From Gnetum montanum (Eukaryota; Streptophyta; Gnetopsida; Gnetales; Gnetaceae), in the NCBI GenBank assembly GCA_015680685.1, contig MNCI01023827.1, positions 107,137 to 171,136 on the forward strand: DNA of 64,000 nucleotides, written 5' to 3'. Every line of letters starts with the position of its first letter. Positions within the stretch are counted from its first letter, which is position 1. Shown piece after piece: positions 1 to 12,122 of the stretch. The notes under the pieces are model-generated. The model searched no databases. It had not been told where the DNA came from and saw only the letters and a list, made by a program, of their open reading frames with translations. The translations under genes and the position numbers were made by a program.

Positions 1-642
1 AGATGGACTAGTTATGGCACCTAGATCATTAACCTTAGGTCGCAGTTTGTTGTCTTCCCACCTAGACTAGTATTATCTTTGTCACGTATGGTTTAGTCTA
101 GAGTGAGGTGTATGATGTGTTCCTAGTCTAATGTTATTTCTGAAGGCAATGGAAGGTAGTAATTAACTAATCTAGGAGAAAGGTTAAGAAAATCTAATCT
201 AGCCTAAGTGGGATGAGTAGTCGTTCCTTGATTATCCATACACATCTTGGACTTCGTGCACGACTACCACTAGGATTACCAAGCGCAAATCCTAGGTACG
301 CCATTGGATTACCAAGTCGTACTCATTCAGCATTTTAGGAGATAGGGGTAAGAAAGATTAACTATGAAAGTAGTAAATAGCAATTAAATAAATAAAAAAA
401 GTGAATGCTGCAATGATGAAGTAATCTCGATCTTTATTGTCAGTCATGTGCATGTCCAAGTACGTCACACTCGAATAAAGGATGCCGTACAATTACATTC
501 ACCACACTGCGGGTAGACATGGGAAAATAATCTATCTCTGGAGGGATCAAGCTACCAGATTTTAGCTACAATAGACATTGTGATGGACTGCGATATCGCG
601 TACACAATATCGCAAGGGAAGACGCGATATCGCATCTCATCA
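1..642 (-). repeat. LTR (copy A1), cut by the window edge
   Basis: This is the reverse complement of the element-B LTR family. It reads from near the U5 end at position 1 to the TGATGAG-type terminus at 636-642 (CTCATCA on the plus strand). It carries the family's GATATC-rich U3 array at about 590-633. No polypurine tract is visible just to its right, so it may be a solo LTR or the LTR of a rearranged copy. Roughly the last 60 bases of the LTR are outside the window. Confidence 0.85.
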
Positions 643-1984
643 TTTGTCTACCACCAAAAGTAAGTTAACCCATCCAAGATAGAAATATTGGGCAAATTTG
701 AGTAACAATTCAACCTATACTACAACACAACATCACTACTCATGCTCTTCATTATAATTCACACTCATATTCAACTAACATATTCCAGAAAAAGCATTAT
801 AATTTTACTTAAATGAAGTAGCATTCATGTAATTCAACATAGCTATATATTTTGGCAGTGATCTTTATAATGTCAACATCAATTTTAGGCTAGATTATCC
901 CCCTTTGTTGAGGCCCACCACCATGATCCAAATACCTCACCTATTATCCACCTAAAAGCAAAATCAATCTACCACTACTAGTCAAGCCCATACACACTTC
1001 CCTTAGGTAATTAAATTATTTGTCAAAGGGAAGTTTCATTAGCAACATTGGAAGTGGATTTTCTTCCTATGATGACATGAACACACAAATACACTTGACA
1101 TATCTTGATTATATACCATGTTCAAATGTTCATGTAGCTGCTAGTGCAAGAGGCATTGTTGAGTGGGATAACCTCAAAAAAACATGCCTTCCATAGTCCA
1201 AGTAGATGTGTCCTCTACATGCATAAGGAGGAGATTAAATGTCATCTCTTTCATGATTGTACTTTCATTATTATAGCCTATTAGACCTTTCAGATGATGG
1301 TCTAATATTTTTACTATAGATCACTAAAAAATCTCATCAATGACAAATCTCATGTTGCCTCATAGTATGCACTCCTCTATTAGTTATTATTATGGCATTA
1401 TAATGAAATTATTTTTCAAGATGTCCACCATATCTATTCTGACCAACTTGTTGTTGATATATTGCATCTTGGAGGTGAATGTAGTCATTGCAACATTTCC
1501 CTATCTCATCTTATCATAAATTGACACATTGTTTTAAGGGAGTAAATGGACATTGAATACATGTGCAAATCTACTACATAGCCTCTTTTCATTCTAAATG
1601 AATGGAAGCATTTATGTGTTTCCTACTATACCTTCATGTTTGGTCTTACTATAGTGGTGCTTTGTACATGGGATGACAAATCATTATTGTCAACCATTGT
1701 ATGATGTTAGTAACATTAGTGGATATTAGTTGTGTCATGGACCTTCTAATTATGAGCACTCCTTTTCATAAGGATATATCCACCAACATTGAAGTTGTGA
1801 AGAGCTTCTTTAGCAATACCCTTGTAAATACTACAATACTAGGGGTGTTAGTGATTGATGAGTGTTACGTATTCCAACACTCAACCATATATGTCACAAG
1901 TATTCACATGTGACCAAATCGTAATCTGTAGATAGATAATGTAAGTATACTAGTGAGTTCTTGTTAAGTTTGTGATCATTGTTT
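643..1984. other. Unassigned AT-rich DNA
   Basis: No recognisable coding domain, LTR or RNA gene. The longest open frame (1701-1913, plus, 70 codons) has no recognisable motif. Probably decayed repeat sequence between two LTR fragments. Confidence 0.5.
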
Positions 1985-2335
1985 TTTCAACTTAATGTTA
2001 GTGAGGAGTGAATCATATGGGTTAACTCTTAGTGAGGTACATGATGAACTGATGTTGTTTAGCTTTAAGTAGGCTAAGTGTGGACATGATGAAAATGATT
2101 ATGAATTATAATTCTTTGTACAATGGAAATATAAATCAATTATATCCTATGGTAATAAGTATCCATTCTCAATTTTTTGTACATGTCCTAAGCTGATGTA
2201 ACTATTACTAGTATTACCAAGAAACTTTACTACTAAGCAAATTAAGTAAAGTCACTATTAGGTTACCAAAAAATTATACTTTATGCTTGAAACTAGTCAT
2301 GCTTATTCCACCTTACTAATAGACATCTTGACTAA
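1985..2335 (-). repeat. Degraded LTR fragment (copy A2)
   Basis: In reverse complement this matches the middle of the LTRs at 54881-55715 and 61584-62685. Shared blocks include the 'attaccaag' repeats near 2215-2280 and the stretch around 2285-2310 that pairs with about 62240-62260 of LTR G. Both ends are missing. The right side abuts the truncated ORF2 of element A at about 2340. It may be the remains of element A's own 3' LTR. Confidence 0.6.
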
Positions 2336-2339
2336 CTAG

Positions 2340-4795
2340 CCTTAACTACTTGTAATTCAGAGTTTTCTATGTGAAGCTTCTGTTATGCATCTTTTCAATC
2401 TACAAACTTATTTTTGTATATTGCATACATTGTAGTCACTTACTACTCCACTTCTGTTCTTGACTTGCCTGTTGTTAACATGACCAAGTTAGCATCTCTG
2501 AAATTTGCTAATCCCATGTATTTTATTAAGTCCTCAATCTATAGGTCTTTATTCTTTATCCCAACATTATGAACATGGGTAAGACTATCCAAGATGGATT
2601 TCCAATTAGGTGTCTATTCTATGATTAATCTAGTCTTGGCTTTAACCATTTGGATTTCCTTTCCATTGATTTACTTATGCATACCCACTTAATCTCTAAA
2701 GTGCTCTTTCATCCTTTCATGCTACTTGTCCTCATTTTTCCATGTGTTGATTTCAATTGTTGATTTTTGGCATATTATGCATACATATTTCATTAGTAAG
2801 GTTCTATTCTCTTGGGCCAATTGTCTTATATCAAAGTTGACTCTAGCAAATTACTCTCTCAATTGATGAATGCTCTCTTCTAGCACATTCTTATATTTCT
2901 TAATGTTTGTCAACCTTAATTTCTCTATAGCAATTCTTTTGTTTTCCTTCTCTTGTGTAGCAATAGCTTTGGTATATGTATAGGTCTAAGAATCTTCTAT
3001 TAAAGCTTTCCACACTACCTTCTTCTTTTCCATCTCAATTTACTTATGTTTGGTCATCAGTTGGCTAATATTCTCATTTTTGAATTGTTCAGGCTCGACA
3101 ATTACAATGTATTTTGTATGATCTTATCTTTCAACTCTTAGCATAGGTAATTCTTCTTGTAACCTTTGCACTTCACTTTCTATGTGCTACATCTTGGTTT
3201 TTGTCATGATCAGCTTATCTTTTATGAATATCAATTTAGATGGACTATAGTGATATCACTAGGAATATAAAAAATGTTCTACATGACTTGTCATGTCTAT
3301 AGTAGTCACTCTAACACATCCTCATGTTCTATAGTAGTCATTGACATTCCAGCTATGGTTTTCACATCTTTGATTCCAATAATATCAACTAATGGCATAA
3401 TGAAGATATTAAAGGATTCTTTGATGTGATCTCTTATAATCTCTGCTACTTCTAATGCATCTTGATGTTGTATTATCATGACTATGGCTACTTCTCCTTT
3501 TCCAACATCACTTGTAAGGATTTCACTTTCCTTGAGATTTTTTGTGCCTAGTCATCATCTTATTTTGCCTATAATAAGCCTTGACCACTTGGGGGTTCTA
3601 TTGATATGACATGTCTACTAGGATTATCTCTGACTCTATATATACTTGAGACCTTCTTTCTACATTTACTTATTATTTCTTCTATCTAATGCAAATGGCT
3701 TATTGAGGGTCTATATTCTTGTTATGCTAGTGGAGCATTTTGTTCTAGTCTTTCTGCAATTGGAGTCGATGCACTAGGTCATGCTTGTTTTGTTCCTACA
3801 AATAGAATGTTTACTACTGGTGTAGATCCTACTACAGCCTTAGTGCCTACTAATTTCTTAACTTATTCCTTTCTAGTCAACATTGGCTTAGAAATTTTAA
3901 CATATGAGGCATTTTGGACCTTGCAGAAAACATCATTAGTGTAGCCCAAAATCCTATATTATTGGCACAATTTCCTAATAAGACAAGGAAATGGTAGAGT
4001 AGGTGTTCCTATCTTCTTCTTCTTGAACATTCTCTATATTTCTAAGAATAGCATATGGGCAATGTTGCCATGTAATATCTCCATCAAGATAACACTTCCT
4101 CTCATAGTAGAGGTGGAAATTTGACTAAGCTTTTTTTTTTTTTCTGGAAATATATGGTACATCCAAATTTTGAAATAAATTTTCTCAACAATGGACAATC
4201 TACTATATTCTTTCTCAATGGTACCATATGTCCTTTACAACCATAGATTCCTTGAATCTGTGTCAGATCTTGTAGATATCTAAGCTTTATTAGCTCCAAC
4301 ATTTGGTATGTTTTGTATGTTTATAATTATTTCTATAAAGTATGGTACTATAACTCCCTCAACTTTCATGGTGGCATCATCCTATTTGTTCTTTTGAACT
4401 TGATAAACTTCTCCCAAGTACCATTCACTATTTCTTAAAATGGTAAACCATAAGAAAGAGGCTTGTAGTTTCTCGTAGATCTCTGCAAGTGTAAACTCCA
4501 TGAAAAGTACAAAATTTAGTTCCACTATGATAGTGGACATAATGAACTTCTCATGTATTATCTATAGACACTCATTAGAGAGTGTAAGATGTTGTCCTTA
4601 TTCTAGAGTAGGTGGTGCATCAGTTTCCACTTGCATAAATTGCCCCATTGCAAGTGTGTACTAATGGATGTTATAGGAATGTGCCTCTTGCTTTACAAGA
4701 GGATTTTGTTCTCCATCTTGTCCTCTACCTCTTCCTCTAAGTCTTTTCTTCTTAGGTTGTGATAGTTCTCCAACTTTGGGTCTCTTTAGTAGCAT
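2340..4795 (-). pseudogene. ORF2 of element A, degraded
   Basis: The start is ATG at 4795, directly after a splice-acceptor-like GATTGCAG at 4796-4803 on the minus strand, the same arrangement as in copies B, C and F. The N-terminus is basic. The middle and C-terminal parts align by eye with ORF2 of F and C, including the coiled-coil block around 2480-2620 equivalent to the LANLCYANLAM motif of the other copies. Many stops and indels interrupt it. The conserved C-terminal EEPPPL ending is missing because the reading region stops at about 2345 against an LTR fragment. The product is not expected to be made. Assignment rests on similarity to the other copies in this window. Confidence 0.65.
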
Positions 4796-4803
4796 CTGCA
4801 ATC

Positions 4804-7075
4804 ATAAAGAATTTTTAAGATTATCTAATTATTTTTAGATAAATTTTTAATGCTTTATAACCTTTCATAAAATTTTGGGTTTTGATTACAATCTTTATTT
4901 ATTATCAACTTTATTCTCAATTCGTATTACAAAGTTAATGAAATTTTCTATTCAAATAAAGTCTTTTAGAAGAAAAATACTTAATTGAATAATTTCTAGC
5001 AATTGGAAATAAATTTATCTTAAACAACCTATCACAATCTTCAGTTTATTGTTTAAGGAATATTCGATTAGACATTTGGAAGAAAACACTAAGTTTATTG
5101 ATTTATGTAAGATTAGAATGTGGTTATCTTTTGTTGTTCTTACCCTTCCTTTATTCTTCTAGGCATTAGAAAATTTTTGACATAGTTCATAAAAAACTAC
5201 ATGTAATGCTCTCCTCCACAACTAAGTTGGACACTCCATGAGCAAAAGAAAATAGGAATGGATTAAATCAGACTTGCAATGAGGAAGATATGAAGCTTTG
5301 AAGGTTTGGAAGTTAAAGAAACATCATGAATTCCCTAGGTGTGAAATGAGGAAATGAAAAATTTTCCTAACAATCTGTGCGTATATATGAATTTTTATAA
5401 GGGATATATCATAGATATGACATCATGGATGCAATATCGCAAGGGCTAATATATCAAACCTATGATATCATTGTTAAAATTTTGAAGATTTTTACAAGTT
5501 TTGATGAAAAATGAGCAAAATGGATAGTTTGAAAGGTATGAGGATGATCCAAAGGATTCTTGATTATAGATGATGCATAGAACATAAGAATGTGTTGTTA
5601 AAATTATGTGAAAGAAGGAGTTTGGGTAACATAAGCTAATTAATATTTTTAGGAGATGGTTGATTAAAATTGTTGAATTTATGAATGATTATGGATATGT
5701 AGGAAAATCATGATGATTAATTAAGAATTCAAAAGATACTAGATGGTGTGGAATTGGTTATCAAGTATTAAGCACAAGAGTTATACAAGTGGATCCTCTT
5801 CAAACCATGCTTATGTCCTTAACACCCTTGTATAACCACACCTTAAGGTGTCTATAGACACTCAAGGAGTTGAATGTAAATCATACCTATCCTCCAAGAC
5901 ACACATGTTAGTATTTTCCCATTAACGAAATAATGCTCTATTATACAAAATCATCAAATTATAATTATATATAACAATGAGATGGAATGGTAGTAGTAGG
6001 GATTGCAAGAAATGGGATGTGAGGTGTCTTACCATAGTTAATATTAATTCTATATGTAATGCATGGTTAATATGATCATTGACCTTTTTGTCTAAGATCC
6101 AAACTAAGTCCATATCACTTACTAGTGGCATTGCATTGTATCATCCCAAAACTAACACCCATGAAACTATCATAACTGTAAGAAGATATTATAACTTGGC
6201 AATGAAGTACAATAAAGGAATTTATTAACAACATAATTTATTTAAAATATGACTTGGCCATTCAATAAAGGAGTACCTTCAGGCATGGGTTACATGTCTT
6301 TCTAGCCTCATAACCCATGTGAGTCCAAGAAACCTTGAAATCCCTAAGAAGTTGCCTATCTTTAGGTGTGAGTAACATGTCTTTTCAATGACACGGTAAG
6401 ACATCACTTATTTTAGAACAAACATTCATTTTTTATTAGAAATCAAGTAAATAATACAACTTAATAGTAGGATAAGACTCATAATAGTAGCTTTATAAAA
6501 TCCACAAATCTCCTTGATGTCACACCCTTTTCATTCTTACTTGGCTCCTCCCTTTTCCATTCAAGCATAATGATCATTAGTTTATTTTAGTTTTATTATG
6601 AGAAGAATGTCATTATGCCCATGATAAGAACCTCTTATTATTGAAAATAAGTGGATGGATGATGTGTTCTCACCATATACATAATCAAATTTGTAATGAT
6701 TTGATAAACTAGGGTGAAATTATAATTGTTTCAACTACATCCTATTTATTTCTTTACACCTTATTAGAATAATCAACAAAAATATGGACATGAGAAATGA
6801 TAAAATTATAGAAAATTGAAAAATAGGTAATAATAGAAAAAAATATAAAGAATTTGAAAGATATTTAAGAATGAAAAAATATTAAGAAATGTGAAAAGTA
6901 TGAAAGAACTAAAAAGATATTAAAGAATGTAAAAATTGGTAAGAAATGTGAGAAATATAACAAAAATGTAAAAAGAGTGTTTAGTATATAAGTGTAAAAA
7001 TTAACACCCCCACAAATATTATTGAAAATGTAAACTTGAAAGATCGAATGGGTAGTGAGTGGTATAGTATGCAAG
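4804..7075 (-). other. Long non-coding cis region between integrase and ORF2 of element A
   Basis: No coding domain is visible over 2.3 kb. In sense (minus) order it holds a T-rich tract (about 7000-6700), a GTGACATCAAGG-like motif (about 6510), conserved island 2 (6274-6305), conserved island 1 (5781-5809), a TATA-like segment with a GATATC-type array (5385-5480), and a GTTGTGGAGGAG purine tract (5211-5225). The same order recurs in B and F and partly in D, which supports a real element-borne region rather than random flank. Confidence 0.6.
5385..5480 (-). promoter_or_regulatory. Possible internal promoter upstream of ORF2 (element A)
   Basis: On the minus strand a TATA-like CCCTTATAAAAA (about 5392-5403) follows an array of GATAT-type words at 5401-5480. 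Its 'caatatcgc' words repeat those in LTR A1. ORF2 starts about 600 bases downstream. The promoter role is inferred from the parallel with the LTR U3 region. Confidence 0.4.
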
Positions 7076-7079
7076 GTAT

Positions 7080-8310
7080 AATCTTTGGAGTAGGGAAAGC
7101 CATGAAATGGTTTGACTTGTTGAATATTAATAAGGATAAGCTTTTATGGGTCATTTGGGTGATAAATTTGCATGGTTCCCAATTGATATGTAGCATGAAT
7201 AATAGAAGATTCTTTTCATAATATTTGAAACTTTATCTTTAGTAGCACATGATTTGGGTTATAGTATAGGAGTCTCTCTCTAGGCTTGATGGATGCTTGT
7301 CTAATTTTGACATCATTTCTTCATTTGGAATACTTTTTATGGATTTCGTTACTCATTTGAACTACTAATCAATTTTCATATATAAGAGATCAAGATTCAT
7401 TAATCATTGTTTCTAGGCTAATTTTAAGTCTAGGTCAAGTGTGCAAGTAGTTGCAAGGGTAGTTAATTCTACATGGGTTGGCACAATAGACAATTTTCCA
7501 TAAACTAATTTTTATGGTGAATACCCTATAGGATGTTTCCAAGTTGATCTATATGTCCATAGAGCATCATTAATTTTAGTGCTTCAATACTTCCCATATC
7601 TACTAACATTTCTACTTAATATTCATGTAATTTCCTTATTAGTTACTTTAGCTTGACCATTTGCATGGGGTTGATAAGGTGTAGTTAATTTATGGTTAAC
7701 CCCAAGTTGTTGCATTAGCATCTTGAATGTAGCTTCAATGAAATGAGTTCCGTTGTTTGATATTAACATTCATGGTACTCAAAAGTTGTTCACCACATGT
7801 TGTTGAAAGAATTTTGTAGCCATTATGGTTATGCAATCATTAACTAAAAATGCTTCTACCCACTTAGTACAATAGTCAACAATGATGATAATATAGAACT
7901 TTCCATTTGACATTAGTATGATGGACCCCATAAAGTCAGTTCCCTAAATGTAAATAATTCCAATGGTTATATCCACTATTGTGACCCTTCATTTTTTGTT
8001 GTCAGTCCTCTATCCCTTTGGAATCTTTCATAATATTGTGCAAAGTAGTGTGCATCCCTAAATATGATAGGTCAAAAATAACCTACCATCATTAGTTTTA
8101 GTATCTTACACCATCCTACATAGTAACCACCACATAGTCCTTCATGTGTATATTGTAGAACTATTTGTTGATTCTCTTCTAGAACACACCATCATATTAA
8201 TCCATCGACACATATCTTATACAGATTTCCATTAATTTCCATGTATCATTTTACTCTATGAAGAATATTAGAGAGTTTTTGTAATCGTGTTGCAATATGT
8301 GTGTGCCCTT
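7080..8310 (-). pseudogene. Ty3/gypsy integrase remnant (element A)
   Basis: The minus-strand translation, across several frames, gives an integrase zinc-binding region at about 8230-8040 (motif THEGLCGGYY), an integrase core at about 7960-7550 with NGKFYIIIIVDYCTKWVEA-like residues and ISNNGTHF, and a C-terminal part to about 7080 (YYNPNHVL). It parallels the integrase of element D at 30930-32270. Several stop codons and frameshifts make it non-functional. RT and protease are not found upstream of it. Element B sits at 8978, and the DNA beyond B does not resume a recognisable pol. Confidence 0.75.
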
Positions 8311-8977
8311 TGATTGTGTTGCACCATCGAGGTTGTTCTATTAATGGTTCTTTCAGATTGATAGCTAGGTGATCTAGGATCATATCCTTATGTGTTCTTT
8401 GAAGAGTTGTTATATAGTAAGATTTTTATGCTCTTCATTAGGGGTCTAATGTTACATTGTGAGCAACTGGTGTATGTTGTTCTCCTTGAGGATGTATATG
8501 ATTATGTTGTGGTATTGTTCTCCACTTGTTTACTTGTGGTTGGACCAATTGTGGTTTTTTTTATATGCAAAGGAGAGTTCTATTGGCAACTCATAAATCA
8601 TTGTTGCTTGAGGAGCTCTCATCTCTAGTCTCCAATGATTCATTTGGGATGAATCGAACATAGTCTTTACTTCGGTTTCCATTGAGATGACATGTATCAA
8701 GATGGCAGTAATTGAATTGTGTAGGATGTGGTATCCTTACACTCCCACTCATCCTAGACACAGGGAGTATGGGACTTATAAATTGGGACATGTTGAGTTC
8801 CCAGGTACCTCAGGATGGAGGGATTTCAAACATGTGCTCTTGTTGAGCCTTGTTTTGGGTGGAGTAAGACTATTGCTAGTAGACTTCGTACGTTCATGTT
8901 TGCGATTGTATGTTTGTCTAGTTGTGTATGCATGTCTTCTTGGTTGTGTTTTCAAATTCTGCATGTGTGTTGCCTTT
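8311..8977. other. Unassigned DNA next to the element-B insertion
   Basis: I could not assign a domain on either strand. Several open frames of 80-100 codons overlap here on both strands (for example 8687-8980 plus and 8776-9075 minus), but none shows a family signature and some run into the element-B LTR. The last five bases, CCTTT, are the left flank of element B. Confidence 0.4.
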
Positions 8978-9818
8978 TGATGAGTCATGAATTTGCTAAC
9001 AGCCACAATAATGCACCCATGATATCGCATCCCTGGCTTCACAGCCGACGTGATATCGAGTACACGATATTGCAACCTATCTCCTCATCTATAAATAAGA
9101 GGTATATAGATCTAATAAGTCAATTTTAGAGTTAGTTTTGATTTTAGTTTTCATTTTTCTCTCTTCCTTTTCCTCTCCATGCATGCCTGCAGTGTGGTGA
9201 ATGTAATTGTACGACATCCTTTATTCGAGTGTGACGTACTTGGACACACACATGACCGACAATAAAGATTGAGATTACTTCATCATTGTAGCATTCACTT
9301 AGTTTAATTAATTATTTATTTAATTATTATTGTTATTTACTTCTTTCCTAGTTAATACTCTCTCATCCTTAAACTCATGTTAAACGTGGAATGAGTACGA
9401 CTTGATTACGAGCATTTAAGTATGACTACTTGGTAACCCAGTAGCGTACCTAGGATTGTGCTTGGTAATCCCAATGGTAGTCATGCTTGAAGTCCAAGAT
9501 GTGTACCAATAATTAAGGAATTGATACTCATCACACTTAGGCTAGATTAGATTCTCTCGCCCTTCTCTCCTAGCTTAGTTAATGTTACTTTCCATTGCCT
9601 TCAAGAGTAGCATTAGATTAGAAACCCATCATACACCTCACTCTGGACTAAACCATATGTGACAAAGCTAATACTAGGCCAGGTGGAAAGATAGTGAACT
9701 GCAACCTAAGGCTAACTATCTAGATGCCACAACTAGTCCATCTACGGAGTTCGACCAAATCGCACATGTAATGCTCGTATTCGTATGGTTGAGTGTAGGG
9801 GTACCTCGCCACTCATCA
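8978..9818 (+). repeat. 5' LTR of element B
   Basis: Starts TGATGAGTCATGAATTTGC and ends CCACTCATCA. A U3 array of GATATC-type palindromic words lies at 9021-9073, followed by TATAAATA at 9090-9097 and a CT-rich tract near 9150-9180. Compared with the 3' LTR it has about 30 extra bases near 9395-9435 and a shorter U3 array. Confidence 0.92.
9090..9097 (+). promoter_or_regulatory. TATA box of the element-B 5' LTR
   Basis: TATAAATA lies 112 bases into the LTR, right after the U3 array and before a CT-rich initiator-like stretch. The 3' LTR has the same word at 15213-15220, and the LTRs of C have it in reverse complement (19397-19404). Confidence 0.7.
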
Positions 9819-9819
9819 T

Positions 9820-9837
9820 TGGCGCCGTTGCCGGGGA
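9820..9837 (+). other. Primer binding site, tRNA-Asp type (element B)
   Basis: TGGCGCCGTTGCCGGGGA lies one base after the 5' LTR. It matches the 3' end of plant tRNA-Asp, the primer known from Athila/Tat-type Ty3/gypsy elements. It looks undamaged. Confidence 0.85.
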
Positions 9838-9960
9838 TGGTGCTAGTTATCTAGATTAGTTATATCATACAAGGTCATTGTATAAGGACTTAATGATATA
9901 TATTTTAGATAGAAATAATTATAAAAAGTCACATACAAATTCATACACAATTTCACAACC

Positions 9961-12122
9961 ATGCCTTTCCTACAAGACTATGATAATGCCACATCTAGTG
10001 AGACAGTTCATTGGAGAACTGATGAATTAGATGAAAATGAAGATTGGAGTACTCAACCTTATGTAGGAGTCCCCTAAATTTATGAACACCCCAACGATAC
10101 TCAAAGACTCTCATCATCCAACTCTGACACCTCTAGTGAGGATGAGACATCCCATAGAATGAGGAGGCCCAAAAGGCCTAGGACCTTCTCAATAACTAAT
10201 AAGAACTTACTTGGGGATGACTAGAAGACTTACAAAAGTCATAACGAGTTTTAGAGTTCCTTCTCTTCCTCTACTCCTTCAACATCAAATTGTAACATGG
10301 ATGACTATCTTTCAAGGGATCAGTGTAGAACTAAAAATCGAGCTCACAAAGAAAATCAAGAACGCCAACATACACGAAGGCAACATCATTCCAACTTACA
10401 AACTCACAACCTACTTAGTGATGATGAACCCCTGCTAGCCACTAAGAGCCTAACACCAATACAAGAGGCTATTCGAATCTCCTGTAGGCATCGTAAAAAG
10501 AGTCATCTACCCAGGCTCAATTTAAACAACTACCCCAATTTCTCAGAAGGCTATGAATTAGATCTGCAACAACATTTACAAGCCTTCTACGATGCTTGTA
10601 CATGGAACAACATTGATAACGGTTGGAAAAAACTCAAGCTCTTCCCTATGACACTCATTGACTAAGCAAAAGTATGGTATAGATTGTTAAAACCAAATTC
10701 AATACGATGTTGGCCAACAATGGTAGAACGCTTTAATGAAAGAAATCAAACCTTTGCAACAATGTCAGCCTTGAGGAAACAAATCCAAGAGTGGAAACAA
10801 GCACAACATGAACCCTTGGACATGGCCTTAAAAAGATATTATGCACTGTTGAACAACTGTCTAGGCCATGGGTTTTCCAAGGAAAGGCTAATGTACCATA
10901 TCATTCATGGGCTACGTAATGAAACAAGAGAGACCTTAGGAATGTATGCCCAAGGTCAACTATATGAACTACAAACCCATCAAGTCCAAGAGCTTATTAA
11001 GGAAGTAGCAAAAGAAGAAGGAGAAATGGCTAGATGGGAGAGTGTTGAAAAACATCAACAGGGCCAAAATCTCAACTTAACAAAGGTCCATGATCATAAA
11101 AAGGAGAAATCAACCTATCACAAGGAGAAAGAATCATCTTTGCCAATCCAACAATCATTAGAAGAAGTCGAGGCAAAGATCAATAAGATGTTGGAATGAA
11201 CATATCAAAAGTGTGGAGAATTTATCAACATTATTGGAGATAGAGTTTTGACAACCCAAGAAGCAGGACAAAACATTAGACAATCAAAAAGAAGGGATAA
11301 GGAAAATAAGAGCTCAACTGCCAATCATACGTATGAATGCAACATATGCCTGTACGATCACCCCAAGGGCCAATGCCCAATATTGTTACATTTACATGAG
11401 CATTGGGGAAACACGTTACATCCAAAGTTCGTACAGAGATACTATGTTCAATCACAGTGGCAACAATCCCAGTTGTGGGGGAGACCACCACTAAACTAGA
11501 GGCACCCTTCGTATCATTCAAACTCGAACACATATCTTGTTCAACATCCTATTTCTCCAACTGGGCCAATGCACTTTATCTCAACATAGTACCTTTCTCC
11601 TCAATACTATCAGCCCATGCCTTCAACACAACCACCACCTTGTGTACCTTACACTACTCCTCCTAATTTTCAACATTCTCAATTTATTCCTCCTTCTACA
11701 TCACCACCAACTATTCCTAAGGTGTCTGCACCACAGCAACAACCCACGAACGCTACTTGTGCTACTACTACCAACAATAGTTAGAAGCCCCCTCAACATC
11801 AAAAGCGTCCCTTCGTTAAACATGACCATAGGAAGGGACAACACAATTCCAAGGCCACTACATCCTCCAACACAGTACAAGTCCAACCCTATGGTGCACC
11901 CTCATCTTCGAATCCAACATCTCATGTTACTTCATCATGGCCACACCAACTAACACTACAACAACCATACAACCTAATGAACATAGTCATGGAAGGCAAC
12001 ATCCTGATCCTTGCATACCATCTAATGCTCCCAAATATGATAGTGGGTCAACTCGTGATCCGGGAACTACATCGTATACATTGCCCCACTATGCTTACTA
12101 CAATCAGGTGTGTGAAACCTAA
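9961..12122 (+). pseudogene. Gag polyprotein of element B, nearly one frame
   Basis: Structural gag of a Ty3/gypsy element, which would form the particle and bind the RNA. One frame runs from ATG 9961 to about 11930 with only about seven stop codons, then shifts once and ends at 12122. Order: acidic/serine-rich N-terminus, a Retrotrans_gag-type capsid region (10510-11000, with LQAFYDACTWNNI, LKLFPMTL and MYHIIHGL), a charged linker, one zinc knuckle CX2CX3HX4C at about 11338-11376 (CNICLYDHPKGQC), then a Pro/Gln/Ser/Thr-rich tail with a basic patch. The tail ends NQVCET-stop, nearly the same as the gag end in element F. The knuckle spacing is that of Athila/Tat-type gags. Some stops fit CAA/CAG to TAA/TAG changes. 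No protease follows. Confidence 0.85.

Noticed and set aside
590-633. GATATC-rich palindromes as an origin or attachment site
   Set aside because: They recur at the same place in U3 of related LTRs, so they belong to the LTR promoter region.
643-1984. Internal region belonging to LTR A1
   Set aside because: No purine tract or primer site adjoins the LTR at 642, and nothing coding follows, so a link could not be supported.
8687-9129. Overlapping open frames near the left end of element B
   Set aside because: They cross into the LTR on both strands and show no family signature; chance frames.
9820-9837. A tRNA-Asp gene fragment
   Set aside because: Only 18 bases match, next to an LTR end. 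It is a primer binding site, not a tRNA gene.
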